The notes under the pieces: generated by a model
The model's database searches: none
What the model saw: the letters and a program-made list of their open reading frames with translations, nothing else
Told to the model about the DNA's origin: nothing
Part shown: one piece after another, positions 52,218-61,667 of the stretch
Position numbering within the stretch: position 1 is the first letter of the stretch
Layout of the letters: each line of letters opens with the position of its first letter
Assembly (NCBI RefSeq): GCF_032484785.1
Contig: NZ_JAUETR010000002.1
Location: 496,001-560,000, forward strand
DNA: 64,000 nt
Reading direction: 5' to 3'
Origin: Bradyrhizobium sp. SZCCHNS1050
GTDB taxonomy: Bacteria > Pseudomonadota > Alphaproteobacteria > Rhizobiales > Xanthobacteraceae
Position numbers and translations under genes: made by a program

Positions 52218-54095
52218 TCAGAACGCAATCTTCAAGCCTCCGCTGCCGAAGAAATCGTCGCCACCCGTGCGTCCGATCGTGCGCGACACGTTCACCGTCA
52301 GCGCCACATGGCTCCAGAACGGCGCCACGACGCCGGCGCTCACCCGGCCGTAGACGTTATGCGACGTGCCGTTCGGAACCGTCCAGTTGTTGACGATGAC
52401 GGGCGCCGAGGTCGCGTTGTACTGAATCAGGCGGCCGTTGCCGATGATGTCGTCATCGAGCGTCAGGTTCAGGTACGGATTGATGACGTTGCCCTGCACC
52501 TGGAACGGGGTGCGCAGCTGCACGCCGACGCTGCCGATCAGGGTCTCGGCGGTCTGCGAGCCGACCGCGAGCGTGAGCGCAGGATCGCCGGTCTCAGTGA
52601 AGCCGTCGACGCGGGCGCGGGCATAGGTCAGCCCGCCGATCGGGCCGAGCTTCGCCGTGCCTGCATCGAACAGGTAACCGGCTTTGCCGGCCGCGACGAA
52701 GGTGGTGCCGCCGGGATTGGAGGTGATGGTGTCGACCACGCCCGGCCGCGTGTTGCGATAGTCCTGATGGCCGATCGTCGCCAGGCCCTCGGCAAACAGG
52801 CTGCTGCTGGCCCAGGCCCCGTAGAGGCCGAACTGATAGGAGTTGGCATCCGTGGTGCCGGCGCTGTTGAACAGCCTCGCCTTTGGATTGGAATAGTCGA
52901 AGGCGGTACCGATCATGGTGTTCGCCGACAGCCGGTACTCGACGCCAATGGTGCCGCCGATGCTGTCGAGATTGAAGCCGTTCGAGGCGGCGCTGCCCTG
53001 GCGGTCGCTGACGCCACCATTGCCCTGCATGTAGAACGACCATGGACTGACCGGCGCGAGCGGCGGCGCCTTGGTGTAGGGCGGGCGGCCCATTGCCCCA
53101 TAGGCGTTCATCGTCGACGGAGCAAAGCCCGCGGTCTCGCGGAACATGTCGAGCTTGCCGAACAGGGTCGAGGCGAAGCCCATCGCGGTGATCGACCCCA
53201 CCTCGCCTTGCGGCGCGAAGGTCAGCGGCGCGTTGAGGCGGTTGACGATGTACTGCCCCAGCACCTCGAAGCCGTGTGACGTCAGGTGCACGCCATCGAC
53301 GTAGAACAGATACTGGTTCTGCAGCGCAGGATTGCCGATGCACGCGATCGGACAGGCGCCGACATTGGTGAAGCCATAGCGCGACGGATTGGCCTGGATC
53401 AGCGTGCCGATCAGTCCGGTGTCGACGTACTCGACACGCACGCCCGAACGCGCGACGCCAGCGAGCGACTGCTGCATCAGGCTGTTATAGGTCGTGCTGT
53501 AGGCCTTGCCGGCCGGAGCATTGGCGTTGCCAACGGCCTCCGGCAAGGTGCTGACATCGCCGGCCGTGAACACGATACTGCGCGCGCCGTCGCCGACCAG
53601 CGCGTTGATGCCGGCCATGGCCTGCTGGGCCGTGACGGCCGCGGCCGTCGGCGCGCCAGCGAGCGAGCCGCCGGCGCGGTAATAGGCCCGCGCATCGTTG
53701 CCGCCGACCGAGATCTCGACCAGGTCGGTCGACGAGATCCTGCCGGAGAAGCCCGTCAGTCCGCTCCATTCCTGGAAGAAGCCGGGAATGCCCGGCGCCA
53801 CCACGTTGGTATCGCCCGCCATGGCGCCGCCGATCGCGTAGTTGAGCTGGGGAATGCCGAGCAGCGCCGAGGTCGTGTCGACGAAATTCGTGCCGCCGCT
53901 GAAGCGACCGGTGGGATAGAGCGGCAGCTTGCCGGCGCCGCCGGTGAAGGTCCAGAGATTGCCCGTGTCGGCGTAGCTGTCGCCAAAAGCCTGAATGCGC
54001 GTATAGGTGGTCTGGGCCGCCGCCGGCGCGGTCAGTTGCAGGGACGCCGCGGACAGCGCGACCGCACACAACGATGTCGTCCTACTCACAGGCAT
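52218..54095 (-). CDS. GDSL esterase/lipase autotransporter
   Basis: A 625-residue protein exported to the outer membrane. The signal peptide ends near residue 27 (APAAAQ). The passenger is a GDSL hydrolase: block I FGDSYADTGN with the nucleophile Ser, block III GGNDARAYY, block V VDGVHLTSHGF with the Asp/His pair. A linker leads to a C-terminal beta-barrel (about residues 350-625) ending in GGLKIAF, with the terminal Phe required for barrel insertion. Related to EstA-type surface esterases. A strong terminator follows. Confidence 0.88.
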   Translation of the reverse strand: MPVSRTTSLCAVALSAASLQLTAPAAAQTTYTRIQAFGDSYADTGNLWTFTGGAGKLPLYPTGRFSGGTNFVDTTSALLGIPQLNYAIGGAMAGDTNVVAPGIPGFFQEWSGLTGFSGRISSTDLVEISVGGNDARAYYRAGGSLAGAPTAAAVTAQQAMAGINALVGDGARSIVFTAGDVSTLPEAVGNANAPAGKAYSTTYNSLMQQSLAGVARSGVRVEYVDTGLIGTLIQANPSRYGFTNVGACPIACIGNPALQNQYLFYVDGVHLTSHGFEVLGQYIVNRLNAPLTFAPQGEVGSITAMGFASTLFGKLDMFRETAGFAPSTMNAYGAMGRPPYTKAPPLAPVSPWSFYMQGNGGVSDRQGSAASNGFNLDSIGGTIGVEYRLSANTMIGTAFDYSNPKARLFNSAGTTDANSYQFGLYGAWASSSLFAEGLATIGHQDYRNTRPGVVDTITSNPGGTTFVAAGKAGYLFDAGTAKLGPIGGLTYARARVDGFTETGDPALTLAVGSQTAETLIGSVGVQLRTPFQVQGNVINPYLNLTLDDDIIGNGRLIQYNATSAPVIVNNWTVPNGTSHNVYGRVSAGVVAPFWSHVALTVNVSRTIGRTGGDDFFGSGGLKIAF

Positions 54096-54376
54096 CCTAC
54101 GCGCCTCCCCAACGCCCTACTTTTGTTTGCCCGATGTTTCCATGGTGACCATTCGAAACACCACTGCCCATTGGTTGTAGGAACGATGACATCCGTGGCT
54201 GTGCTTTCCCCGCATCATCATGCAGTGCAAAGCGCCGCGATGCGCACGTTCGCCCGCTGGGCGGACCGGACCGCCACCGACCATGCTCACGAAGGCCGCT
54301 GACAGAATCTGGCAGAGGGCTCGGCTAGTCGTGTGGCTGAAGCGCCGCAGCCGGCGCCGCCACCGGAGAGACGACG

Positions 54377-54751
54377 ATGCCCGACTTCAATTTCCTGATC
54401 CTCTATGTCGACAACCCGCCGAGGAGCGCGGCCTTCTATGCGGATCTGCTCGGCCGGCCCGTGATCGAACAATCGCCGACGTTCGCCATGCTGCCGCTGC
54501 GCGAGGGCGTCATGCTGGGCTTGTGGTCGCGGCACACGGTCGAGCCGCCAGCGACGGGCGCCGCAGGCTTCGGCGAGGTCGCGTTCGCGGTCGGCGATGC
54601 CGGCGAGGTCCAGCGGCTGCACGACGACTGGAAGGCGCGCGGACTTTCGATCGCGCAGGCGCCGACACGGATGGATTTCGGAACCACGTTCGTCACGCTC
54701 GATCCGGACGGGCATCGCCTGCGCGTGTTCGTTCCGCAGGATGCGGCCTAG
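54377..54751 (+). CDS. VOC-family (glyoxalase/bleomycin-resistance fold) protein
   Basis: A 124-residue single-module VOC protein beginning FNFLILYVDNPPRSAAFYADLLG, with FVTLDPDGHRLRVFVP at the end. Two VOC half-repeats are visible, and potential metal ligands are few. PhnB-like and drug-binding members share this size. ATG 54377 follows GAGACGACG. Function cannot be set from the sequence. Confidence 0.82.
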   Translation: MPDFNFLILYVDNPPRSAAFYADLLGRPVIEQSPTFAMLPLREGVMLGLWSRHTVEPPATGAAGFGEVAFAVGDAGEVQRLHDDWKARGLSIAQAPTRMDFGTTFVTLDPDGHRLRVFVPQDAA

Positions 54752-54795
54752 CTCTTCCGCAGTGGCTGGCCTTTCGCGCCAGTCGGCCTTTCAGC

Positions 54796-55593
54796 CTAGT
54801 CCGCCTTGGCCGGCTCGGGCTCGCGGTGCGGCGCTGGCTGCGCGGGTGTGTTGGCGAGGCGCGCGGCGTTGGCCATGTTGGCCAGCGCCGCGACTTTTTT
54901 CTGCTGGTCCGATCCCGGCTGCACCACGCCGCAGGACATGATCAGCGTCGCCGCGTCCTCGGCGCTCATGTCGACCTCGATGATCTTGCTCCGCGGCAGA
55001 TAGAAGAAGAAGCCGGTGGTGGGGTTCGGTGCGCACGGCAAGAACACCGAGATCTGCTCGTCGTCACCGGGCAGCCGGCTCGAAATCTCCGCGCTCGGCG
55101 GCTGCGAGATCAGGACGATCGACCACATGCCGGGCGAGGGAAACTCGACCAGGCCGACACGGCGCAGGCTCGAGCCCTTGCCCGAGAACAGCGTCTCGAA
55201 CACCTGCTTGAGGCCGCGATAGATCGCCCGCACCGCCGGGATGCGGCCGAGCAGCCGCTCGCCGAGGTCGACCAGGGTGCGGCCGATCAGGTTGGCCGTC
55301 AGGAAGCCGAGCAGCGTCAGCCCGATCACGGCTACGATCAGGCCGGAGCCGGGCACGCCGAACGGCAGATAGGTCTCCGGACGATACACCAGCGGCACGA
55401 ACGGCCGGACCAGCCCGTCCACCCAGGTCACGAACCACCAGGTGATGTAGAGCGTGATGGCGACGGGACCGGCGACGACGAGGCCGGTCAGGAAATAGTT
55501 GCGAAACCGGAACATCAGCCCATGATGGGGCGTCTCGGCCGGAGCATCGGCCAAGGGATCGGTCTCAGGCGGCAGGTCGTCGCGGGAACTCAT
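54796..55593 (-). CDS. DUF502 family membrane protein
   Basis: A 265-residue protein with two transmembrane helices near residues 33-55 and 83-105, followed by a soluble domain. Family features are GLVVAGPVAITLYITWWFV, PGSGLIVAVIGLTLLGFL and PNPTTGFFFYLPRSKI. DUF502 proteins are inner-membrane proteins of unknown function. A conserved Cys-containing segment (IMSCGVVQPGS) is present. Monocistronic. Confidence 0.85.
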   Translation of the reverse strand: MSSRDDLPPETDPLADAPAETPHHGLMFRFRNYFLTGLVVAGPVAITLYITWWFVTWVDGLVRPFVPLVYRPETYLPFGVPGSGLIVAVIGLTLLGFLTANLIGRTLVDLGERLLGRIPAVRAIYRGLKQVFETLFSGKGSSLRRVGLVEFPSPGMWSIVLISQPPSAEISSRLPGDDEQISVFLPCAPNPTTGFFFYLPRSKIIEVDMSAEDAATLIMSCGVVQPGSDQQKKVAALANMANAARLANTPAQPAPHREPEPAKAD

Positions 55594-55787
55594 GCGAACT
55601 TCCGGGTCGGATCAAATCTCACCTAGGGGTCTTAGCAGATTTTTGAAGGGCGAAGGCCCTCTTTCCGACACATGCGCGCTTTGCCGCTGACCTGTGGCCC
55701 GGCAGCCGGGCACCAAGTCAACGCGCAAGGCGTCGATTTCAATCCCTACTGCGGCGAGGAGCCACTCAAAAGGGCAAACGCGCTGCC

Positions 55788-56402
55788 CTAGGCGCTACGC
55801 AGCGGCAGGGCCAGGCCGACCGCCACGAAGATGCCGCCGCAGACCTGGTTGAAGCGCCGCCCGACCCGGGCGAGCCATGGACGAACCTGGGCCGCCGCGC
55901 TGGCGATGGCGACCTCGGTCAGGAACTCGGTCGCCGTATAGGTGACGGCCACGATGCCGAACTGTACCACAAGGCTGCGCTCGGGGTCGATGAACTGCGG
56001 CAACAGGGCGCTGAAGAACAGCAGGCATTTGGGATTGGTGGCCGCGGTCAGGAAACCCTGGCGAAACAGCACCTGCCCGCTCGCAACGGCGGGCTCACTG
56101 CCGGCATCGACCGCCACCGGCGGCGATCGCCACAGCTTGATGCCGAGCCAGGCGAGATACAGCCCGCCCACCCACTTCAGGACGACCAGCCAGGCGATGG
56201 AGGATTGCACCAGCGCGCCGATGCCGAACATGCAGAGCGCGATGATGAGGACGAAGCCGATCAGGCCGCCGGCGATCGTGAACAGCGTCCTGCGCCCGCC
56301 ATGCAGCGCCCCATGGGTGAGAGCCAGCAGGCCGCTCGGGCCGGGCGTGAGCGAGATACCGATGCTCATGAGCAGGAACAGCAGCCAAGTGTCGAAAGCC
56401 AT
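55788..56402 (-). CDS. LysE family amino-acid exporter (RhtB type)
   Basis: ATG 56402 (MAFDTWLLFLLMSIGISLTPGPSGL) gives 204 residues; the upstream extension is not protein-like. Six membrane segments and the family motif LTPGPSGLLALTHG identify it, with NPKCLLFFSALLPQF in the centre. It exports amino acids or related compounds such as homoserine lactone. It lies next to the IS110 insertion but is intact. Confidence 0.87.
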   Translation of the reverse strand: MAFDTWLLFLLMSIGISLTPGPSGLLALTHGALHGGRRTLFTIAGGLIGFVLIIALCMFGIGALVQSSIAWLVVLKWVGGLYLAWLGIKLWRSPPVAVDAGSEPAVASGQVLFRQGFLTAATNPKCLLFFSALLPQFIDPERSLVVQFGIVAVTYTATEFLTEVAIASAAAQVRPWLARVGRRFNQVCGGIFVAVGLALPLRSA

Positions 56403-56540
56403 CGTGATCCCCGTGATGGAGCGGACCGCCGAGCTCCGTCGGGGACATCGCCTGAAACTGATGTCGGATTGCGGATCAGATGGCAAGCACGGCCGAGTTT
56501 GCACGCTCGTGCCCCCCGTAAGGTGTGGGCGCGAAAAAAA

Positions 56541-56597
56541 ACGGTGTCGTCCCGGACAAGCCCGGCAACGCGATAGCGTTGGCGGGCGCAGATCCGG
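56541..56597. repeat. Left half of a dispersed palindrome interrupted by the IS110 element
   Basis: Contains TGTCGTCCCGGACAAGCCCG, an internal AACGCGATAGCGTT palindrome and GCGCAGATCCGG. The expected continuation GACCCATAATCCC resumes at 57708 on the far side of the insertion sequence. The two GG bases 56596-56597 are repeated at 57706-57707. Confidence 0.7.
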
Positions 56598-56603
56598 CAA
56601 CTG

Positions 56604-57545
56604 TTATGTTGATGGAGTGATCGCATAAGGTTTTCGGTCGCGCATCATGGCATTCAGGATGGTTAGAAGCTTCCTGGCGACGGCGATGAGGGCGAGCTTG
56701 GCGGGTTTACCGGCTTGGCGCAGACGGTTGTAAAAGATCTTGAAGCGATCGGCGCGGCGGACGGCGTTGAGGGCGGCCATGTAGAGGGCGTCGCGGACAC
56801 GCTTCCGGCCGCCGCCGATCTTGCGCTTGCCACGATACGCCCCGCTATCGCGATTGAAGGGAGCCAGGCCCGCAAGAGCGGCTACCTCCTTTGGCCCGAG
56901 ATGGCCGAGTTCCGGCATCTGGGTGATGAGTTGCATGCAGGCGACGGGTCCCACACCGGGCACGGAGCGCATCAGCTGTGCCTGCTCCGCAAGCACCGGC
57001 TCGGCTTTGATGAGCGCGTTGATCTCGGCCTCGATCTCGACGATCTCGTCATTGAGGACCTCGATCAGGCGGCTGATGCGTTCGGCCATGGCGCGGTCCT
57101 CGGCCTCGCTGCGGCGGTTCTTTTCCTGGGCGCGCATGGCAACCAGTTGATCCCGCCGTTTTGCAAGCCTGGCGAGGGCGCTTTGGGCAGGCGTCATGGC
57201 CTGCTCGGTGGCTGGCTGCATGGCGCGCCCAAAGGCTGCCAGCGTTCGCGCGTCGATCGGATCGGTCTTGGCGAGTTGGCCGCTGGCGCGGGCGAAATCG
57301 CGAGCTCGAGCCGGGTTGATCCGCGCAAAGCGGATGCCCGCCCGACGCAGGGCCTCGCGCAGTTCGAGGTCGTAGACACCCGTGGCCTCAAAGACCACCA
57401 GAACATCGCATCCCCAACGCGCCACCAGCTGTGTGATGGCCTGTGGCCCGTTGGCGATGCGCTCCGGCGCCCCCACGGCTTCATCAAAAATATCGAGATA
57501 GGGTTTGCAAACGTCGATTCCGACGCAACGAAAAGGTACGATCAC
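56604..57545 (-). CDS. IS110-family transposase (DEDD recombinase)
   Basis: A 313-residue protein starting at GTG 57545. The RuvC-like N-terminal domain shows Asp11 (GIDVCK), Glu53 (FEATG), Asp95 and Asp98 (KTDPIDARTL). A coiled-coil region (residues about 125-190) leads to the Tnp domain with VPGVGPVACMQLITQ and the candidate nucleophile Ser in FNRDSGAYRGKRKI near 232. All catalytic residues are present. It works with the bridge RNA encoded just upstream. Confidence 0.92.
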   Translation of the reverse strand: MIVPFRCVGIDVCKPYLDIFDEAVGAPERIANGPQAITQLVARWGCDVLVVFEATGVYDLELREALRRAGIRFARINPARARDFARASGQLAKTDPIDARTLAAFGRAMQPATEQAMTPAQSALARLAKRRDQLVAMRAQEKNRRSEAEDRAMAERISRLIEVLNDEIVEIEAEINALIKAEPVLAEQAQLMRSVPGVGPVACMQLITQMPELGHLGPKEVAALAGLAPFNRDSGAYRGKRKIGGGRKRVRDALYMAALNAVRRADRFKIFYNRLRQAGKPAKLALIAVARKLLTILNAMMRDRKPYAITPST

Positions 57546-57549
57546 GGTG

Positions 57550-57701
57550 CCTGTCCCTGTGATGCGAGGTCTGTTGGCGCAGCCTCGTGCAACTGTTCAG
57601 GTTGATAAATGGAACGGGCGGGAGACCGAGCCGGCTCACGGCGTCTAGCGCCAAGGACCCAACGGCTTCCCGCCCACCATCATCATGGCAGACTTTCCAG
57701 A
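57550..57701 (-). ncRNA. Candidate IS110 bridge RNA
   Basis: Minus strand, upstream of the transposase. Target loop: outer stem GGGCGGGA (57675-57668) with TCCCGCCC (57623-57616); left guide GGGTCC (57660-57655) equals the left target flank; apical hairpin GGCG-CTAGA-CGCC (57652-57640); right guide GAGCCGG (57637-57631) complements the right flank CCGGATC at 6 of 7 positions. Donor loop: left guide AACAGTTGC (57597-57589) equals the right end plus core; apical stem CGAGG/CCTCG (57588-57565); right guide CACAGG (57561-57556) complements core plus left end CCTGTG. The order target loop then donor loop is that of IS621. Confidence 0.8.
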
Positions 57702-57705
57702 CACA

Positions 57706-57720
57706 GGGACCCATAATCCC
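57706..57720. repeat. Right half of the palindrome interrupted by IS110
   Basis: GGGACCCATAATCCC continues the repeat broken at 56597. Bases 57706-57707 are the second copy of the core dinucleotide. Confidence 0.65.
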
Positions 57721-57784
57721 GAGAGGTCGTTTGAGACAGGCTGGAGCCGCCGGCGCTGCGAACCATTAAGCACTGTGGCTATGG

Positions 57785-57804
57785 ATCCCGGCGTTCGCCG
57801 GGAT
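57785..57804. repeat. Short dispersed palindrome
   Basis: ATCCCGGC at 57785-57792 pairs with GCCGGGAT at 57797-57804 around GTTC. It is the same family of CCCGG-type palindromes seen at 8453, 51040 and 56541. It lies 88 bases downstream of the glmS stop and could help end its transcription. Confidence 0.6.
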
Positions 57805-57892
57805 GACAGCGAATGTGAAGATGCCGCGTCGCAACTTACGCCGAACTGGTTCTCAAGGCGATGCGAGAGCATCAGCCAAGAGAAACCCGCTG

Positions 57893-59719
57893 CTACTCCA
57901 CCGTGACCGACTTGGCGAGATTGCGCGGCTGGTCGACGTCCGTCCCCATCACCACGGCGGTGTGATAGGCCAGGAGCTGGACCGGGATGGCGTAGACGAT
58001 CGGCGTGAACGTCGCGGCCATGTCCGGCATGATGATCGTGACCAGCGAGTCCACGGTCGCCTCCTCGGCGCCCTTGGCATCGGTCATCAGGATGATCTTG
58101 CCGCCGCGCGCGGCGACCTCCTGCATGTTCGACACCGTCTTCTCGAACACGCGATCATAGGGCGCAATGACGACGACCGGCATGGTCTCGTCGATCAGCG
58201 CGATCGGGCCATGCTTGAGCTCACCGGCGGCATAGCCCTCGGCATGGATGTAGGAGATCTCCTTCAGCTTCAGCGCGCCTTCCAGCGCCAGCGGATAGGA
58301 GGTGCCGCGGCCGAGATACAGCACGTCCTTCGACTTGGCGATCTCGCGCGCGAGCTTCTCGATCTGCGGCTCGACCGTCAGCGCCGCCGCAATCAGCCGC
58401 GGCACCTCGACGAGGCCGTGCACCAGCTTGGCCTCGTCGGCCTCAGAGAGCTCGCCGCGGCCGCGGCCGGCGGCAATCGCCAGCGCCGCCAGCACCATCA
58501 GCTGGCAGGTGAAGGCCTTGGTCGAGGCGACGCCGATCTCGGGGCCCGCAAGCGTCGGCATCACGATCTCGCTCTCGCGCGCGATCGTCGAGGTCGGGAC
58601 GTTGACGACGGAGAGCGTATGGACGCCCTGCGACTTGGCGTAGCGCAGCGCCGCCAGGGTGTCGGCGGTCTCGCCGGATTGCGAGATGAAGATGGCAAGA
58701 TCGCCCTTGCGCAGCGGCGCCTCGCGGTAGCGGAACTCGGAGGCGACGTCGAGCTCGACCGGCACCCGCGCGAAGCGCTCGAACCAGTATTTGGCGACGA
58801 AGCCGGCGTAGCTTGCGGTGCCGCAGGCGGTGATCGAGATGCGCTGGATATCTTTGAAGTCGAACGGCAGCCGCGCCGGCAGCATCACGCGCTCGGTGCC
58901 CATGTCGACGTAGCGTGCCAAGGTGTGGCCGACGACCTCCGGCTGCTCGTGGATTTCCTTGGCCATGAAATGGCGATAGTTGGCCTTGTCGACCAGGAAC
59001 GACGACGCGCCGGATTTCAGCACCTCGCGCTTCACCACCGCGCCCGTTGCATCGTGGATGATGCCGGCGTCGCGGGTGATCTCGACCCAGTCGCCGTCAT
59101 CGAGATAGCTGATCGTATCGGTGAACGGCGCCAGCGCGATCGCGTCCGAGCCCAGGAACATCTCGCCGTCGCCATAGCCCATCGCCAGCGGCGAGCCCTT
59201 GCGGGCGCCGATCAGGAGATTGCCGTGGCCCTTGAACAGGAAGGCCAGCGCGAATGCGCCCTTCAACTGCGGCAGCGACGCAGCCACGGCCTGTTGCGGC
59301 GTGTGGCCCTTCAGCAGATAGGAATTGACCAGATGGACGACGGTCTCGGTGTCGGTCTCGGATGCGAACTTGGCGCCCTGCTTTTCGAGCTCGGCCCGTA
59401 GTTCGCGAAAATTCTCGATGATGCCGTTATGCACCACGGCAACGTTGTCAGTCGCATGCGGATGCGCGTTGCTCTCGGTCGGTTTGCCGTGGGTGGCCCA
59501 GCGGGTGTGACCGATGCCGGCGTGTCCCTTCAGCGGCTGCTGCTCGAGCCGCTTCTCGAGGTTCTTCAGCTTGCCCTCGGCGCGCCGCCGGTCCAGATGA
59601 TCGCCCTCGAGCGTGGCGACGCCCGCGGAATCGTAGCCGCGATATTCGAGACGTTTCAGGGAATCGACGAGATGCGCAGCAACCGGCCCGCGTCCCAGGA
59701 TCCCGATGATTCCGCACAT
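57893..59719 (-). CDS. glmS: Glutamine-fructose-6-phosphate aminotransferase (isomerizing)
   Basis: ATG 59719 gives 608 residues with the catalytic Cys directly after Met (MCGIIGILG); the frame extends to 59800 but the nucleophile must be N-terminal. A class II glutaminase domain (GIGHTRWATHGKPTESNAHPH in two parts near residue 72) is followed by two SIS sugar-isomerase domains, with FISQSGETADTLAALR near 350, and the C-terminal PRNLAKSVTVE. It makes glucosamine-6-phosphate for peptidoglycan and lipid A. No glmS ribozyme is expected or seen. glmU lies 467 bases upstream on the same strand. Confidence 0.95.
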   Translation of the reverse strand: MCGIIGILGRGPVAAHLVDSLKRLEYRGYDSAGVATLEGDHLDRRRAEGKLKNLEKRLEQQPLKGHAGIGHTRWATHGKPTESNAHPHATDNVAVVHNGIIENFRELRAELEKQGAKFASETDTETVVHLVNSYLLKGHTPQQAVAASLPQLKGAFALAFLFKGHGNLLIGARKGSPLAMGYGDGEMFLGSDAIALAPFTDTISYLDDGDWVEITRDAGIIHDATGAVVKREVLKSGASSFLVDKANYRHFMAKEIHEQPEVVGHTLARYVDMGTERVMLPARLPFDFKDIQRISITACGTASYAGFVAKYWFERFARVPVELDVASEFRYREAPLRKGDLAIFISQSGETADTLAALRYAKSQGVHTLSVVNVPTSTIARESEIVMPTLAGPEIGVASTKAFTCQLMVLAALAIAAGRGRGELSEADEAKLVHGLVEVPRLIAAALTVEPQIEKLAREIAKSKDVLYLGRGTSYPLALEGALKLKEISYIHAEGYAAGELKHGPIALIDETMPVVVIAPYDRVFEKTVSNMQEVAARGGKIILMTDAKGAEEATVDSLVTIIMPDMAATFTPIVYAIPVQLLAYHTAVVMGTDVDQPRNLAKSVTVE

Positions 59720-59948
59720 CAGCGCCAGTCCCCAAATCGTCGAGAGAGATTCAAAAGCGTGGCATTGTCTTAACGAAAACGGCGCGCTTTCAGGATTCAA
59801 TAATTATTGCGGATTGCGACAGGGTTAAGTGAGAGCCCTAACCGAGGGCCTGCAGGCAACTCCGGTTCGATGCGGAGGTCCAGTTCGGAGCGCACTTAAC
59901 GCCAGGTCAACGCTTTTGCGCAGAGACTGTCGCGTCGGAGAGGACGCC

Positions 59949-60176
59949 ATGACCTATAGCCGCCGCCCAACTGATCCCAAGGGCACCAGCCCGCTGAGCC
60001 TGTCGCATCCGACGTCCGGGAGCCATCTGGCGCACTGGCCGCCGCCGACCTTGAGCAACGAGCTCAAGCCGATGCCTATCAAGCACCGTACGAACGAGCC
60101 GGTCAAGCACGCCACCCGCCGCGGCTGGCGTTTGACACGTGCGATGTTCGCCGAGTTCCAGGACGACGAAAGCTGA
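59949..60176 (+). CDS. Hypothetical protein (75 aa)
   Basis: ATG 59949 is preceded by GGAGAGGACGCC. The product is polar and Pro/His/Arg-rich (PPTLSNELKPMPIKHRTNEPVKHATRRGWR) with an acidic end. There is no domain, signal or membrane segment. It is convergent with glmU, nine bases between the stops, and divergent from glmS. No family recognised. Confidence 0.5.
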   Translation: MTYSRRPTDPKGTSPLSLSHPTSGSHLAHWPPPTLSNELKPMPIKHRTNEPVKHATRRGWRLTRAMFAEFQDDES

Positions 60177-60185
60177 TGTTTCAGC

Positions 60186-61532
60186 TCACTTCTTGTGGCG
60201 TTGCTTGGCATTCCGAAAGCGCGCCGCGGCGCCTTCGCGCGTCGTCTGAGGACTGCGCTCCAGCGCCAGCGCATCGTCGGGCACGTCGCGCGTGATCACC
60301 GAGCCTGAGCCGATATAGGCGCGGGCGCCGATGTTGATCGGCGCCACCAGCGAGGTGTTGGTGCCGATGAAGGCGCCCTCGCCGATGTTCGTCTTGTGCT
60401 TGTTGAAGCCGTCATAGTTGCAGGTGATGGTGCCGGCACCGATGTTGGAATTGGCGCCGACATGGGCGTCGCCGATATAGGACAGGTGATTGACCTTCAC
60501 GCCCGCCTCCAGCACTGCGGCCTTGGCCTCGACGAAATTGCCGATCTTGGCGCCTTCGCCGAGCGACGTACCGGGCCGCAGCCGCGCGAACGGCCCGAGC
60601 AGGCTGTTGCGGCCGAGCTTGGATTGCACGATGTGCGAGAACGAATGCACCACCGCGCCGTCGCCGATCGACACGCCGGGGCCGATCACGACGAACGGCT
60701 CGATGGTCACGTCCTTGCCGAACGTCGTATCCGCGGCGAGATAGACGGTCTCCGGCGCGATCAGCGTCACGCCCGCATCCATCGCCGCGCGGCGCAACCG
60801 GGTCTGCATCACGGCCTCGGCCTCGGCGAGCTGCGCCTTGGTGTTGATGCCGCGCACTTCGTCTTCAGACGTCTCGATCACGACCGCGTCGAGCCCCTGC
60901 TCGCGCGCGATCGCCACCGCGTCAACGAGATAATACTCGCCCTTGCTGTTGGCGTTGCCGATCCGGTCGAGGATCGCGAGCGCGCAACGGCCGTCCATCG
61001 CCATCACCCCGGCATTGCACAGCGTGATCGCCCGCTCCGCTTCGCTCGCATCGGCCTGTTCGCGGATCGCGACCAGCTTCGATCCGTCGAGCAGCAGGCG
61101 ACCGTAGCCGGTCGGATCGGCGGCGCGAAAGCCGAGCACGGCGAGCGCTGCGCCCTGCGCCAGCGCCGCCCGCAGCCGCGCGAACGTCTCGGCCGTGATC
61201 AGCGGCGTGTCGCCGAATGCGACCAGCAGATCGTCTGCGCCGCGCGCGATCGCCTGCCGCGCCGCCAGCACCGCATGCGCCGTCCCCAGCCGGTCGTGCT
61301 GGACGAAGATATCCGCATCCGCGCGCAGGCGCCTGGCTTCCTTCTCGACCGCGTCGTGCCCCGGCCCCACCACCACCGCGATGCTGGCGCCATCCCCGTG
61401 CGGCGCCGCCGCCAGGACGTGCGCGAGCAGTGATTCGCCGGCGATGGGATGCAACACCTTGGGCACGCTCGTGCGCATCCGGGTGCCCTCGCCTGCCGCA
61501 AGCACGATGGTCAGACTGGATCGAGCGGTCAT
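60186..61532 (-). CDS. glmU: Bifunctional UDP-N-acetylglucosamine pyrophosphorylase / glucosamine-1-phosphate acetyltransferase
   Basis: ATG 61532 gives 448 residues. The pyrophosphorylase domain carries [22 protein letters not shown] at residues about 11-32. The C-terminal left-handed beta-helix has hexapeptide repeats ([45 protein letters not shown]). It uses glucosamine-1-phosphate, acetyl-CoA and UTP to make UDP-GlcNAc. With glmS nearby it covers two of the three steps of the pathway; glmM is absent here. Confidence 0.95.
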   Translation of the reverse strand: MTARSSLTIVLAAGEGTRMRTSVPKVLHPIAGESLLAHVLAAAPHGDGASIAVVVGPGHDAVEKEARRLRADADIFVQHDRLGTAHAVLAARQAIARGADDLLVAFGDTPLITAETFARLRAALAQGAALAVLGFRAADPTGYGRLLLDGSKLVAIREQADASEAERAITLCNAGVMAMDGRCALAILDRIGNANSKGEYYLVDAVAIAREQGLDAVVIETSEDEVRGINTKAQLAEAEAVMQTRLRRAAMDAGVTLIAPETVYLAADTTFGKDVTIEPFVVIGPGVSIGDGAVVHSFSHIVQSKLGRNSLLGPFARLRPGTSLGEGAKIGNFVEAKAAVLEAGVKVNHLSYIGDAHVGANSNIGAGTITCNYDGFNKHKTNIGEGAFIGTNTSLVAPINIGARAYIGSGSVITRDVPDDALALERSPQTTREGAAARFRNAKQRHKK

Positions 61533-61667
61533 GAAACACCTGGGATGAAGGGAGCGCATAGGTCGCGCTGTCATAATGCGTTTTCTGCGCGGGGCAAGCC
61601 GCACCGGCTCAAGCCCCTGGTGGTTTTCCTGTTAATGTTCGCTTCGTGATTCGATTAAGGCAGGTTC

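Larger units (their letters stand above)
56598..57705 (-). mobile_element. IS110-family insertion sequence, complete (1108 bp)
   Basis: Transposon orientation is minus. The left end begins TGTGTCTGG at 57705 and the right end finishes AACAGTTG at 56598, only five bases past the transposase stop. Both ends are bordered by the dinucleotide CC (minus strand). Joining the flanks over one CC restores GGGTCCCGGATC of the palindromic repeat. There are no terminal inverted repeats and no longer target duplication, as expected for IS110. The transposase is intact and the left end holds a bridge-RNA-like structure, so the element may be active. Confidence 0.85.

Noticed and set aside
56598..57705. Terminal inverted repeats or longer target-site duplication of the IS
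   Set aside because: None found beyond the shared CC dinucleotide. This agrees with IS110 biology and is not a sign of decay.
57893..57920. glmS ribozyme or riboswitch
   Set aside because: The glmS ribozyme occurs in Gram-positive bacteria upstream of glmS; nothing similar is seen in the 230 bases before ATG 59719.
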